Shown piece by piece: positions 7,795-17,335 of a stretch of 64,000 nt of DNA. The stretch covers positions 19,851-83,850 of the forward strand of contig JAJZCW010000001.1 of the NCBI GenBank assembly GCA_021828865.1, read 5' to 3'. Numbering within the stretch: the first letter of the stretch is position 1; every line of letters begins with the position of its first letter. This DNA is from Bacillota bacterium. Its GTDB lineage: Bacteria > Bacillota > Bacilli > Alicyclobacillales > SLC66. The position numbers and the translations under genes are program-made. A model generated the notes under the pieces. The model saw only the letters and a list, made by a program, of their open reading frames with translations, was not told the DNA's origin and did not search any database.

Positions 7795-10468
7795 AAATAT
7801 ATTTTTTGGCTTGTTCATAAATGTTTTCCAATGGTTGATTGAATAAAGGGACATTAGGGATTGATTCAAGAAAAAGTCTACCATAGCGTTCGGTGACGAT
7901 GCGTTTATCCAGCACAAAAATAACGCCACGGTCAGTTTGTGCGCGAATTAATCGTCCAAATCCCTGAGTGAATCGAATGACGGCCTGTGGGATACTGTAT
8001 TCTCGGAAAGGTTGTTTGCCATTTTGCTTTATCAGTTCGCTTCTCGCCTCAATGATGGGATGAGACGGGACGGGAAATGGCAATTTGACAATAATCAAAC
8101 TGGTCAGTGCCTCTCCTTGCACATCCACCCCTTCCCAAAAACTATCCAAACCGAGTAGCACAGTGGGAGTAGACGACTTAAATCGCTCCAGTAATAACGT
8201 TCTGCGGTGATCGTGAATTCCCTGTGCCAGCGTGGTGATCCCTAGTTCTGTCAGTGGTTGCTCCAAGCGCTCGTGCACTTCTCTTAGCATCAAACGAGAC
8301 GTGAAGAGAGCCATTGTTCTCCCTTTGGTTAGGGTTGCGATCTTGATGATCGATGCGGCGACAGCTTCAGAAAAATGGGGTTCACTCCTTACGTCCGGCA
8401 TGTCAGACGGAACACACAGCAATGCCTGATCGCGATAAGAAAAAGGCGATGTCACCTGAGCTTCTGCTACTCTGCCTGTATCTTTTAGCATGGCGAGCCC
8501 AGTGCGATCTTCGAGGTATTGAAATGTACCTGCGACAGCCAGTGTGGCCGAAGTGAGTATAACGCTGGATTTGTCTTCAAAAAGTTCTTGTTTTAAGATT
8601 TTTGCAACGGATAAAGGTGCCAGATGAAGCGAATAGGCGTCCCCTGTGTCTCTTTTCGTGACCCATCCAACATAGTCCGATTCTGAGAGTTGTGCGAGGA
8701 CGACATCCACACAAATTTGTTGGCCGAATATCAATTCTTTAATTCGTCCCGAAAGTTCCTCCAGCCGATCGTACAAGGGATCTTCCGTGTCGAGGTCCAT
8801 TCGAAGTCGCTCAAATTCAGTGTGGCTTTGCGCTAACTGTTTTCTGGTTTGTGAAAGCCAATTGGTGGCGTCCTTTAATTCTTGATAGGAAATTTCCTCT
8901 ACCATCTGCTTGGTAATGCGTATTTCTGATTTTCCATAATGATGCTTGAGCCATGAACCAAGAAAAGTCCAGAAAGTTTTCATGTCTTCTGTCGCTTGTA
9001 AAGTGATGCGTTGCAATTGTTCCACCTGAACCTGCAACCGTTGCAATTGGCCTTGTTGAGACGCATTGTACATGACAAGACTGCGGTGCAAATCAGGGAG
9101 CATTCCCCTGCTTCCCGCCACTCGATCCAATATTTTTTGCAACTCAAATTGTGTAATTTCTGCGCCAAATTGTTTGGTCGCCTGATCTTCCAGGTGATGA
9201 GCCTCGTCAATCACAAGATGACGGTAATTCGGCAAGATTCTGTGGTCTGCTGCAAGGTCGGACAGAATAAGAGAATGGTTCGCAAGGACAATATGGGCTT
9301 CAGCCGCTTTTTGTCGTGCTGAGAAGTAATAGCAATGCCTGAAAAAGGGACATTTTTTGTTGAGGCATGTTTCTGTCTCACTTTGTACCAACCGCCACGA
9401 TTCCACTTCATTTCCGGTTAACGAAATTTCCTCCCGATCGCCGGATTCTGTTTCACTGATCCAGATGGCAAGCTTAAACATAAAATCACGTTCCGCCCTT
9501 GTGAGATCATTAGAGGAACGCATGTATCTTGCCAGTTTTCTCATGCACAAATAATGGTTTCTACCTTTGAGAATGGCCACATTCAGCGGTTCATCTAGCA
9601 TCGATAGAAGAATAGGGATGTCTTTTGTACGCAACTGCTCCTGCAGCGCAATGGTGTGGGTGGCAACCAACACTTTTTCTCCCGTGGCCATTGCAAAAAG
9701 TGCGCTTGGCAACAAATAAGCCAACGATTTTCCTGTTCCAGTCCCCGCTTCGATCACTAAAAGTAAGTCACTTGATAAAGCTTGAGCGACCTTTTTCATC
9801 ATCTGCAACTGTCCTGGACGGTCCTCGAAAGTGAGTCCCAACATTCGATGGGTTTGTTCAGTGAAAAAGTGAGTGCACTTATCTGCAAAATTGCCGAAAT
9901 CTTCATCGAATGGATCATCATCCATCAGTTCGATTGATGTCTCAAACTGAGCTACAGGTTGAAAAGCGAGTTCGTGCACCACGGTTACTTGTTTTTCCCG
10001 AGCACCTTCCTCTTTCATACGAAGCAGGATCCACTCATTGAGAATGGCTTGTAGCGCTATCCAATCCGCGTAGGCGTCTGCCATTACTTGCAACGTGATC
10101 AGCGGAAGCGACCCGATGATCGATAACATCGTGGAAACTTGACTGACTAAAGGCTCCTCGGTTGATTCTGTATTTCCCTTTGAAGATTTCTTTGGTAAAA
10201 GGATTTGAGAAAGTCGTGACACATCGATAAATAGCCTTTCCTCGATGGGCATATATCCCAATTCTTCGACTAACACATCCATCAATAGCTTGCTTCTGAT
10301 TTGGTTGATAAAAATCGGAGCATTGTGATAATCTTTCAAAAAAATCGGATACACGTCGTCAAAAGTGCCTTGAATCGTAGATATGATGGTGTCAGTCTGT
10401 GCATCGTGTTCCGTAAAAGTATATTCGGTGTTGGTTTCAACCCGGGGATGTATGATGAAATACCGCAA
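7793..10468 (-). CDS. dinG: DinG-type ATP-dependent DNA helicase with degenerate exonuclease domain
   Basis: An 891-aa superfamily 2 helicase (XPD/DinG group) acting on damaged or structured DNA. Motif I is EAGTGTGKS, the DEAH box is VIDEAHHLEDQ, and motif VI reads TQGFGRLIRAQTDRG. Four cysteines (NHYLC, then CLNKKC and HC) are arranged as in iron-sulphur DinG proteins. The ~230-residue N-terminus aligns in layout with the DEDD exonuclease of Bacillus DinG but lacks the DxE pair, and the AHN-FD motif reads FINQIRS; only IDVSRLSQILLP survives, so nuclease activity is probably lost. The start is TTG at 10466-10468 behind GGAGG, seven codons inside the longest frame. Confidence 0.9.
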   Translation of the reverse strand: MRYFIIHPRVETNTEYTFTEHDAQTDTIISTIQGTFDDVYPIFLKDYHNAPIFINQIRSKLLMDVLVEELGYMPIEERLFIDVSRLSQILLPKKSSKGNTESTEEPLVSQVSTMLSIIGSLPLITLQVMADAYADWIALQAILNEWILLRMKEEGAREKQVTVVHELAFQPVAQFETSIELMDDDPFDEDFGNFADKCTHFFTEQTHRMLGLTFEDRPGQLQMMKKVAQALSSDLLLVIEAGTGTGKSLAYLLPSALFAMATGEKVLVATHTIALQEQLRTKDIPILLSMLDEPLNVAILKGRNHYLCMRKLARYMRSSNDLTRAERDFMFKLAIWISETESGDREEISLTGNEVESWRLVQSETETCLNKKCPFFRHCYYFSARQKAAEAHIVLANHSLILSDLAADHRILPNYRHLVIDEAHHLEDQATKQFGAEITQFELQKILDRVAGSRGMLPDLHRSLVMYNASQQGQLQRLQVQVEQLQRITLQATEDMKTFWTFLGSWLKHHYGKSEIRITKQMVEEISYQELKDATNWLSQTRKQLAQSHTEFERLRMDLDTEDPLYDRLEELSGRIKELIFGQQICVDVVLAQLSESDYVGWVTKRDTGDAYSLHLAPLSVAKILKQELFEDKSSVILTSATLAVAGTFQYLEDRTGLAMLKDTGRVAEAQVTSPFSYRDQALLCVPSDMPDVRSEPHFSEAVAASIIKIATLTKGRTMALFTSRLMLREVHERLEQPLTELGITTLAQGIHDHRRTLLLERFKSSTPTVLLGLDSFWEGVDVQGEALTSLIIVKLPFPVPSHPIIEARSELIKQNGKQPFREYSIPQAVIRFTQGFGRLIRAQTDRGVIFVLDKRIVTERYGRLFLESIPNVPLFNQPLENIYEQAKKYI

Positions 10469-10537
10469 AATCGTTCCTCCAACTGGCAAGACAAAATATC
10501 TCGTTACATTTCAGTATTCAAAACATCCCTCTCCATG

Positions 10538-11929
10538 TCAACCATTCATCTGTAGCAATTGGGTAAGCATCAATTTTGCGTCGATTTGCCTAGGATCGAG
10601 TGTGATCGCTTTCTTGAAAAACAGAATGGAAACTTGCGGTTGATGAAGTTTTGCGTATAAATACCCGTATTCCGCAAGCCCATGTGCACGCCATCTTTTG
10701 TCATGTTGAGCGAAGAGTATTTTCAAATATTGTTTGGCTTGTTGAATTTGCTCTGAATCTGCCGCGATTCTGGCAAGTCCCGTTGACGCCAGTAGTGAAA
10801 TGGGCGGATTTTCCTTTTGCAACAGTTGAAATATTTCGTTTGCCTTTTTGATGTCTTGCTCTCCATAAAAGGCAAAACCAAGCCACAACATGGACTGGGC
10901 ATCATTGCGAATAAGCGACAGACGTTTTTTTAAGTAAACAATAGCCGCTTTGTAATGAGCGTTCATGAGTTCAATTTCAGCCAACCCCAGATAAGCGTCT
11001 GCAGCCCATTCCTGTTGCTGTAACAATTCTATATAAAGGGTGGATGCCTCCGAGGTGCGCGACAGTAGAGTCAGCACGTGCGCTGTTTCGCTTCTGATGA
11101 ATGGATGTTTCGGGGCGTTCAATAAAGCCTGCTCATAGGCGGCAAGCGCGTCCTCATAATGGTGCATGGCGTGATTAGCCGCGCCTACCAAACGCCATGC
11201 CAGTTCATCATGAGGTTCCAATTTTGCAGCCAGCATGGCGTGATTCGCAGCTTGCCGGTAATCTCCCAACGTATACGCGCAGATTGCCAAATTGATATGG
11301 GCATCAGGATGATTGGTTCGCAGTGATAGGACGCGTGTCAATGCCTTACGCGCTAACTCATACTGCCTGTTTTCCACGTAAAGTTGCGCCACCGCCTCCC
11401 ACGTTGCCGTCAGAATCGCCGTGTCTGTCGAGGTATTCAGCAGGTGGTTGAGTTCGGTTTCTGCCTTGTCGAATTGGCCGCTAGCCATCATGCTAATGGC
11501 ATAAAACAATCGTACCAATTGTAAATTCGGTTGATCGTGGAGAAGCTCTTCAAATTCCCTTGCTGAATCGCGGAACATTTGTAAATCAAAGAACCCCAGT
11601 CCTTTGCGAAACTGTTCATTCTTTCCAAGATGTTGGTTGTCCCATTCGTTAGAAATCACTTCTAGTGTTCCCATTGGTAATACAGTATTCCATGTTTTTG
11701 TATCACCTTGGTCGACAGAAAACGGGGACCCATGAAGTGAAGTGTCCTGTAAGCGCTTTAATCGATCATCAAAATACAGCCAGTTTTCCAGTATGCTTTC
11801 ATGGTAGTCCAAAAGTGCATTCAAGTCATCAAGAATAACCGCTACTTCATCAGGAGTTGCCTTATGGAGCCGCTCTTCGATTACATCAAGTACTTGATGC
11901 AATTCTACATAAATGCCATGCATTGACAT
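10538..11929 (-). CDS. Tetratricopeptide repeat protein
   Basis: A 463-aa cytoplasmic protein. Residues ~110-460 form at least eight TPR-like helical hairpins, for example QYELARKALTRVLSLRTNHPDAHINLA and HYEDALAAYEQALLNAPKHPF. The N-terminal ~100 residues are acidic and unlike TPR. There is no signal peptide or membrane segment. TPR arrays are protein-binding scaffolds, so no enzymatic role is implied. It sits between panC and dinG, where B. subtilis has panD; panD is absent here. It resembles the B. subtilis YpiA class of TPR proteins only in repeat type. Confidence 0.8.
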   Translation of the reverse strand: MSMHGIYVELHQVLDVIEERLHKATPDEVAVILDDLNALLDYHESILENWLYFDDRLKRLQDTSLHGSPFSVDQGDTKTWNTVLPMGTLEVISNEWDNQHLGKNEQFRKGLGFFDLQMFRDSAREFEELLHDQPNLQLVRLFYAISMMASGQFDKAETELNHLLNTSTDTAILTATWEAVAQLYVENRQYELARKALTRVLSLRTNHPDAHINLAICAYTLGDYRQAANHAMLAAKLEPHDELAWRLVGAANHAMHHYEDALAAYEQALLNAPKHPFIRSETAHVLTLLSRTSEASTLYIELLQQQEWAADAYLGLAEIELMNAHYKAAIVYLKKRLSLIRNDAQSMLWLGFAFYGEQDIKKANEIFQLLQKENPPISLLASTGLARIAADSEQIQQAKQYLKILFAQHDKRWRAHGLAEYGYLYAKLHQPQVSILFFKKAITLDPRQIDAKLMLTQLLQMNG

Positions 11930-11998
11930 AGCTACACCCGCCTGTTTTTCATTCAGGCTTTCCGTAAATGGTGGTTTTATGCAAATGCGGGGCTCATT

Positions 11999-12853
11999 CT
12001 ACCTCGTCAAAAGAATATTGTCGATCAGACGGGTATTGCCAACAAAAGCAGCAATCGCGCATACACCCTCTTCCCCAGCTTCAAGCTTGTGAATGGGTTG
12101 TAATTTTTTTAAATCCACACAGGTCAAATAGTCGATGCGGATCCTTTCAAGCGATGCGAAGTGGGAGCGTTCCGCATCAATAAGTTGATCCAGGTCGTTT
12201 GCGCCTTCCGCCACATGCAACTGAATTCGCTTAAGTGACTTTCGCAATTCCGGTGCAATTGTTCGTTCTTCTGGCGTTAAATAGGCGTTTCTGGAACTTT
12301 TCGCCAGTCCGTCTGCTTCCCTAACTGTCTCTACTCCGATAATTTCAACGGGTATCGAGAGGTCTTGTACGAGTCGTTTGACGATACTGAGCTGTTGAAA
12401 GTCTTTTTTCCCAAAGTAGGCGCGGTCGGGTTGAATAATATTAAACAATTTCGCAACCACCGTTGCCACGCCGTCAAAATGGCCTGGCCTTGAAGCGCCG
12501 CACAAATGGTCACCTAGTGCGTCCACGTGAATTTGCGTAAGTGCGCCCTCTTCACCGTACATTTCCGTTGCGGAAGGAGCGAAGATCGCATTTACTCCAC
12601 TCGCTTCACAAAAAGCCTGATCTTTTGGCAAGTCGCGCGGATATCGGTCAAAGTCTTCGTTAGGACCAAATTGCAGTGGATTGACAAAAATAGAGACGAT
12701 CACCTGCTGATTGTCCTCTCTCGCATGCTCGATCAAAGAGCCGTGGCCATCGTGTAAGAAACCCATGGTGGGGACAAAGCCAATGGTTTCCCCTCTCCTC
12801 TTTGCTTGTTCAACGTATATACGAATGTCTTCTATGCTGTGTATCGTTATCAA
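11999..12853 (-). CDS. panC: Pantothenate synthetase
   Basis: A 284-aa ligase that joins pantoate and beta-alanine with ATP to make pantothenate. The ATP-binding GFVPTMGFLHDGH motif is at residues ~25-37, then VSIFVNPLQFGPNEDFDRYPR, the KMSKS-like region RNAYLTPEER, and FGKKDFQQL. Full length. The TTG start overlaps the panB stop (ATTGA), so it is coupled to panB. PanD, which supplies beta-alanine in B. subtilis from the next gene, is missing from this cluster. Confidence 0.97.
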   Translation of the reverse strand: MITIHSIEDIRIYVEQAKRRGETIGFVPTMGFLHDGHGSLIEHAREDNQQVIVSIFVNPLQFGPNEDFDRYPRDLPKDQAFCEASGVNAIFAPSATEMYGEEGALTQIHVDALGDHLCGASRPGHFDGVATVVAKLFNIIQPDRAYFGKKDFQQLSIVKRLVQDLSIPVEIIGVETVREADGLAKSSRNAYLTPEERTIAPELRKSLKRIQLHVAEGANDLDQLIDAERSHFASLERIRIDYLTCVDLKKLQPIHKLEAGEEGVCAIAAFVGNTRLIDNILLTR

Positions 12854-13716
12854 TGATTGGTATCCCCTTTGATTTTAGCGTATAGTTGCACAAAATCATG
12901 ATCTCCGACTTCATAGCTATAGGCTGGAGATGGAAAAACAGCTTCCTTCACTTCATTCCGATAGGTGGATAATGCGGAAACGGCTTGCGTTCCAAGTTCA
13001 GCATATGATTTTACAAACTTTGGAGCCTTGCGATCGTAAATACCAAGCAGATCATGGAACACAAGGACTTGTCCTGCACAACCGTTTCCCGCGCCAATAC
13101 CGATGATCGGGATTGGCAACTGATCACTTAGAAAATTGGCGAGCGTTGAGGGGACGCATTCGAGTACTAGCATAAATGCTCCCGCTTCTACGATGGCTTG
13201 GGCATCACGAAGGATCTTTTCTGCAGTGGCTGTATCTTTACCCTGAACTCTAAACCCGCCGAGATTCAGCGCATTTTGCGGTGTCAGTCCCAGATGGCCG
13301 CAAACGGGAATCCCCGCATCAACTAACGCCTTGACGTGGTTAGCAATAGACTCTCCGCCTTCTAGCTTGACGCCATCCGCATAAGCTTCCTGCATAAGTC
13401 GTCCTGCATTTGTAAGTGTATTTTCAATACTCTTGTGATAACTGAGAAAAGGCATATCGACGAGCATCATCGTATTTGGCGCGCCACGTCTCACTGCTTT
13501 TGCGTGGTGGACCATATCCTCCAAGGTAACAGGAATGGTGTTGTCATAACCTAGTACAACCATACCCAGCGAGTCGCCAACGAGGATCACATCAACATCT
13601 GATTTTTCTGCGATGCTGGATTGTGCCGCATCATAGGCTGTTACCATCACGATTTTCTCCCCTTTGGAAAAAAGGGATTTCAGACTGACGGTGGTATGAC
13701 GTTTTTTATCCGCCAA
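12850..13716 (-). CDS. panB: 3-methyl-2-oxobutanoate hydroxymethyltransferase
   Basis: A 288-aa enzyme that transfers a hydroxymethyl group from methylene-tetrahydrofolate to ketoisovalerate, the first committed step to pantothenate. Diagnostic blocks are MVTAYDAAQSSIAEKSDVDVILVGDSLGMV (metal ligand Asp in GDS), VDMPFLSYHK, KLEGGE, HLGLTPQ and IGIGAGNGCAGQVLVFHDLLG. The start is TTG with AAGGAGG upstream. It overlaps panC at its end. It sits downstream of the cca-birA fusion, as panB follows birA in B. subtilis. Confidence 0.97.
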   Translation of the reverse strand: MADKKRHTTVSLKSLFSKGEKIVMVTAYDAAQSSIAEKSDVDVILVGDSLGMVVLGYDNTIPVTLEDMVHHAKAVRRGAPNTMMLVDMPFLSYHKSIENTLTNAGRLMQEAYADGVKLEGGESIANHVKALVDAGIPVCGHLGLTPQNALNLGGFRVQGKDTATAEKILRDAQAIVEAGAFMLVLECVPSTLANFLSDQLPIPIIGIGAGNGCAGQVLVFHDLLGIYDRKAPKFVKSYAELGTQAVSALSTYRNEVKEAVFPSPAYSYEVGDHDFVQLYAKIKGDTNH

Positions 13717-13746
13717 ATTGACACCTCCTTGTCTCTATTGATTCGA

Positions 13747-15774
13747 TTATACTCTATCCTCACTATTTTCAATGATTTCGCCGCTTCGAATAGGAATAAC
13801 CGATCCCTGATCGTTACCAATCCATAGCGTTCCTTCTTCATCAATGCGTTGTGCGATGCCTATCACCGTGTCATGACCTTGTCGGACATGTACATGTTGT
13901 CCAAGTGTAATACAATAGCGTTCATATTCTTCTTTCTGGTCGCTGAATCTTTTTTTAGCCTGATACTTTAGCAGCAACTCGTAGAATTCGTCGATTAGAC
14001 GGGCTGTCAGCATATTGATCGAAATGGATTTCATTTGCGTGATCTTTAGTGAAGTCACTTTACTTTTCAAATCGTCCGGGAAATCATTTAGTTCCGCATT
14101 GACGTTGATGCCAATGCCGACCACCAGGTGCACTTCTTTATCTATCGTGCGCATTTCAGTGAGAATTCCGCAAACCTTTTTTCCCTCAATAAAAATGTCA
14201 TTGGGCCATTTGATCCTTGCTTTTTCGATGCCGATACTGGACAACGCAGAGCGAACCGTCAAAGCGGCAAAAAGTGGCCACTCTTGGAGTCTATATCTAT
14301 CCTCGCCCTCAAGTCGAAAAGCGAGCGATAACGCCAGCCCTTTTCCCGGCGGTAAGACCCATGCCCTTCCTTGTCTTCCCCTTCCGCTCTCCTGATGATC
14401 AGTAAAGACAGCTAACATTGGAACTCTAGCTTCTGCAATCTTTTCTCTTGCCACGTCATTAGTGGATGATAATTTCTTGTATTCGTATATCAAAAGGTTT
14501 TTGGGAGCAGTCTGAAGCAATTTGCGTATCACTTGTTCGTCGGTGACTGTTTCCATGATCCAATCATTCGCTTCTTTCATCAGAGATTCGTAGGTGTTAT
14601 CGAGCTGATTGTTCGCCACTAGATCAAATAAGTGCTCGAGTGCCATTCCGATCATCGGACCTTGTACTGATAAGTCTCTAATGAGGTCGCTGCCTTGAAT
14701 GGCTAAATCTTTCAGTGTGCGAATCGGATGTTCATTTAGCCATTTAATAGAAAGTGCCAATTCGTCATCCAGTGTTAACAAGGGGTCTTGAATAACGTTT
14801 AACCGCACTGCTCGTTCTAACAAACTTTCTCCATAGCTTGATAACGCTTTGCCAAATGGAAGCGTCATACGAATTGGTGACGTCATCCGCCATGTTTGTG
14901 ATGCCTGTACGAGCGCTAGGACTTCTTCAATACCTTTTCTGCTGTAACGAAGTGTTCTCATCATGGTCTCGAGCCTTGCGTCCGCGTTGGATTCCGTCAA
15001 CAAAAAAATTAATGCCAAGCGGTCATAGACACCATCTACTTCAGTAATTTGGTGACAACAGGTAGAAAATAAAAAGTCATTCCATCCCGTCCATTTGCTA
15101 ACGATGGCATCCGGTATCCAATCACATTTAGGTGCTGTCAGTGCGCCAAGGAACTTGCTCCACTCCTCCAGCCTTCGTTCTGCGGCCACTTTGTCCAGAA
15201 AAGAGGCGGAAGATGATAACGCTGCCATTGTTGATTCAGCAATAGTAAAGCCAAGTGTGGCGGCAAACCGAAATGCGCGCGCCACGCGAAGACCATCTTC
15301 CTGGAACCTGGATTTCGCGTCTCCTACGGCGCGAACGATTTTTGCCAGGAGATCGTCATATCCATGAAAAGGGTCCCGAAGTTCCCCATTTTGATCCATG
15401 GCCATGGCATTGATCGTAAAATCTCTGCGGGAAAGATCTCCGACAAGGTTGGTGTCAAAATGAACATAGCGGGGATGCCTGCCATCGTCATACGGTCCCT
15501 CCTCGCGAAAAGTGGTGACCTCAAACCAGTGGTCATGTTCATAGACACTGACCGTGCCATGAGCAATTCCGGTAGGCAACGTCTTCGCAAAAAGTTGGAT
15601 GATCTTTTCTGGCGTGGCGGAAGTGGCGATATCAATATCGCTCACCTGTCGCTCTAAAATCGTATCGCGAACTGCCCCTCCGACGATATACGCTTCTTCC
15701 CCACTTTTCTCAATCGTTTGTAATAAACTTTTGGCTAGTTGAAAATTCTCTGTGGATGGAAATATGATTTTCAT
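13747..15774 (-). CDS. Fused CCA-adding tRNA nucleotidyltransferase and biotin-protein ligase
   Basis: A single uninterrupted 675-aa frame. Residues 1-~405 are a Cca-type nucleotidyltransferase: GGAVRD (32-37), catalytic DID (46-48), RRDFTINAMA (116-125), DPFHGYDDL, and a C-terminal helical part with IRTLKDLAIQG. Residues ~427-675 are the biotin ligase catalytic and C-terminal domains of BirA: LSSTND, GRGRQGR (464-470), KWPNDI (522-527), GKKVCGILTE, VVGIGINVN. The N-terminal helix-turn-helix of Bacillus BirA is missing; residues ~406-426 act as a short linker. In B. subtilis cca and birA are adjacent separate genes, so fusion by loss of the stop and of the DNA-binding domain is inferred. The start overlaps the bshA stop by four bases. 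Confidence 0.93.
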   Translation of the reverse strand: MKIIFPSTENFQLAKSLLQTIEKSGEEAYIVGGAVRDTILERQVSDIDIATSATPEKIIQLFAKTLPTGIAHGTVSVYEHDHWFEVTTFREEGPYDDGRHPRYVHFDTNLVGDLSRRDFTINAMAMDQNGELRDPFHGYDDLLAKIVRAVGDAKSRFQEDGLRVARAFRFAATLGFTIAESTMAALSSSASFLDKVAAERRLEEWSKFLGALTAPKCDWIPDAIVSKWTGWNDFLFSTCCHQITEVDGVYDRLALIFLLTESNADARLETMMRTLRYSRKGIEEVLALVQASQTWRMTSPIRMTLPFGKALSSYGESLLERAVRLNVIQDPLLTLDDELALSIKWLNEHPIRTLKDLAIQGSDLIRDLSVQGPMIGMALEHLFDLVANNQLDNTYESLMKEANDWIMETVTDEQVIRKLLQTAPKNLLIYEYKKLSSTNDVAREKIAEARVPMLAVFTDHQESGRGRQGRAWVLPPGKGLALSLAFRLEGEDRYRLQEWPLFAALTVRSALSSIGIEKARIKWPNDIFIEGKKVCGILTEMRTIDKEVHLVVGIGINVNAELNDFPDDLKSKVTSLKITQMKSISINMLTARLIDEFYELLLKYQAKKRFSDQKEEYERYCITLGQHVHVRQGHDTVIGIAQRIDEEGTLWIGNDQGSVIPIRSGEIIENSEDRV

Positions 15775-16883
15775 TGCAAAGATTCGTAGACATCTTCGTA
15801 TTTTTTTACCTGCTCATCCAACGTAAAAAGTTTGGCGCGCTTTCTCGCCGCCTTGGAAAAATGTTGCCACATGTCCTGATTCTTTAGCAGTTGCAGTGCA
15901 TTTTCCGCCATGTCTTCAACGTTTCCCACCGGGGATAAAAATCCAGAGTGCCCATGCTCCACCACTTCCGGAATGCCTCCAATGATCGATCCAATCACAG
16001 GTACGCCGCAAGCCATGGCCTCCAGTGCCACGAGACCAAAACTCTCTTTTTCAGAAGGCAGCAAAAACAAATCAGCAAGCGAGTATAAAGAGGCAATTTC
16101 ATCCTGTTTGCCTAAAAAAAACACATCTCGATCCAATCCTCTTTGGTGCGTAATCGTTCTTGCCAGTTCAAGATCGGGGCCCTCCCCGACGAGTAGCAAT
16201 TTGGAAGGGATGCGTTCCCTTACTTTATGAAAAACGGCCAGCACATCAGGCACGCGTTTTACACCGCGGAAGTTGGATACGTGCATCAGAATCTTTTCAT
16301 CATTTGGTGCGATCTTCTCTTTCCACGATGGTTTGGTGATGCGCCTAAATTCGTGGAGATCTACAAAGTTATAAATTTTTGTAATGGGACATTTAGTTTG
16401 AAAAACCTCATTAGTTTGCTCGATCAAGCTTTCGGAAACGGCCGTCACCGCATCGCTTTTTTCAATGCCAAGCCGAATGACGTCCCGCAATAAGGGATCC
16501 TGAGCCAAAACGGTCACATCGGTCCCATGAAGCGTGGTGACCACTTTCACCGATTTTTCCCCTAACATTTCCTTTGCTAAAAAAGCGCAGACCGCATAAG
16601 GAATCGCGTAATGGACATGCAGGATATCCAGTTGATAATTGCGTACCACATCGGCCATTTTTGCGGCTAGCGCCATATCATAGGGATTTTGGCGAAAAAC
16701 CGGATAAGACATGGGTTCCACTTCATGAATATAGATGTTATCCAAAAACAGCCCGAGTCGAAACGGGATTCCTGAAACAATAAAATGAACCTCATGCCCT
16801 CTTTTGGCCAAGGCTTTGCCAAGCTCAGTCGCAATCGCTCCGGACCCACCGAGCGTCGGGTAACAGCTAATACCAATTCGCAT
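15771..16883 (-). CDS. bshA: N-acetyl-alpha-D-glucosaminyl L-malate synthase
   Basis: A glycosyltransferase (GT4) that makes GlcNAc-malate from UDP-GlcNAc and malate, the first step of bacillithiol synthesis. Diagnostic features are the N-terminal GISCYPTLGGSGAIATELG, HVHYAIPYAV, TTLHGTDVT, HVSNFRGVKR and the nucleotide-sugar site LLPSEKESFGLVALEAMACG. I place the start at the ATG of MRIGIS (16883), 8 bases after AGAAG; ATGs 2 and 6 codons upstream are alternatives. In B. subtilis bshB1 lies between mgsA and bshA; here no deacetylase gene is present at that point. It is followed directly by the cca-birA fusion. Confidence 0.93.
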   Translation of the reverse strand: MRIGISCYPTLGGSGAIATELGKALAKRGHEVHFIVSGIPFRLGLFLDNIYIHEVEPMSYPVFRQNPYDMALAAKMADVVRNYQLDILHVHYAIPYAVCAFLAKEMLGEKSVKVVTTLHGTDVTVLAQDPLLRDVIRLGIEKSDAVTAVSESLIEQTNEVFQTKCPITKIYNFVDLHEFRRITKPSWKEKIAPNDEKILMHVSNFRGVKRVPDVLAVFHKVRERIPSKLLLVGEGPDLELARTITHQRGLDRDVFFLGKQDEIASLYSLADLFLLPSEKESFGLVALEAMACGVPVIGSIIGGIPEVVEHGHSGFLSPVGNVEDMAENALQLLKNQDMWQHFSKAARKRAKLFTLDEQVKKYEDVYESLQ

Positions 16884-16919
16884 ATGCATATCTTCTTTCA
16901 TAGGATTAGAGAATCAAGA

Positions 16920-17315
16920 TTAGTCCAGTAACTTGCGCCAGTTTAAGTCTCCTCTCCACAACCCGCGAATGAGCATTTCTGCAGTAGCGAGGTTAGTGGC
17001 CACAGGCACTTGATGCACATCGCATAAGCGAAGCAATGCGATAATATCCGGCTCATGCGGTTGCGCCATCAGAGGATCACGCAAAAAAATGAGTAAATCT
17101 AGTTGGTTTTCTGCGATCAAGGCACCGATTTGTTGGTCTCCACCAAGTGGACCGCTTTGGAAGCGATGGATTTGGAGACTGGTTACCTCGGCAATTCGTT
17201 TGCCCGTTGTACCAGTGGCATAGAGCTCATGAGGCTTAAAAAGCGTCTCATAGGCGATGGCGAAATTAACTATTTCATCTTTTTTTGCGTCATGTGCGAC
17301 AAGCGCAATGTGCAT
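16920..17315 (-). CDS. mgsA: Methylglyoxal synthase
   Basis: A ~131-aa enzyme converting dihydroxyacetone phosphate to methylglyoxal, a bypass of lower glycolysis. Visible family blocks are [23 protein letters not shown], the phosphate-binding [22 protein letters not shown] and [23 protein letters not shown]. Three successive ATG codons follow GGGAGAG; the third gives the best spacing. It sits between dapB and bshA, as in the B. subtilis dapB-mgsA-bshB1-bshA order. Bacillithiol (bshA) helps detoxify methylglyoxal, so the linkage is functionally sensible. Confidence 0.95.
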   Translation of the reverse strand: MHIALVAHDAKKDEIVNFAIAYETLFKPHELYATGTTGKRIAEVTSLQIHRFQSGPLGGDQQIGALIAENQLDLLIFLRDPLMAQPHEPDIIALLRLCDVHQVPVATNLATAEMLIRGLWRGDLNWRKLLD

Positions 17316-17335
17316 CATCATCTCTCCCTTTTTGC

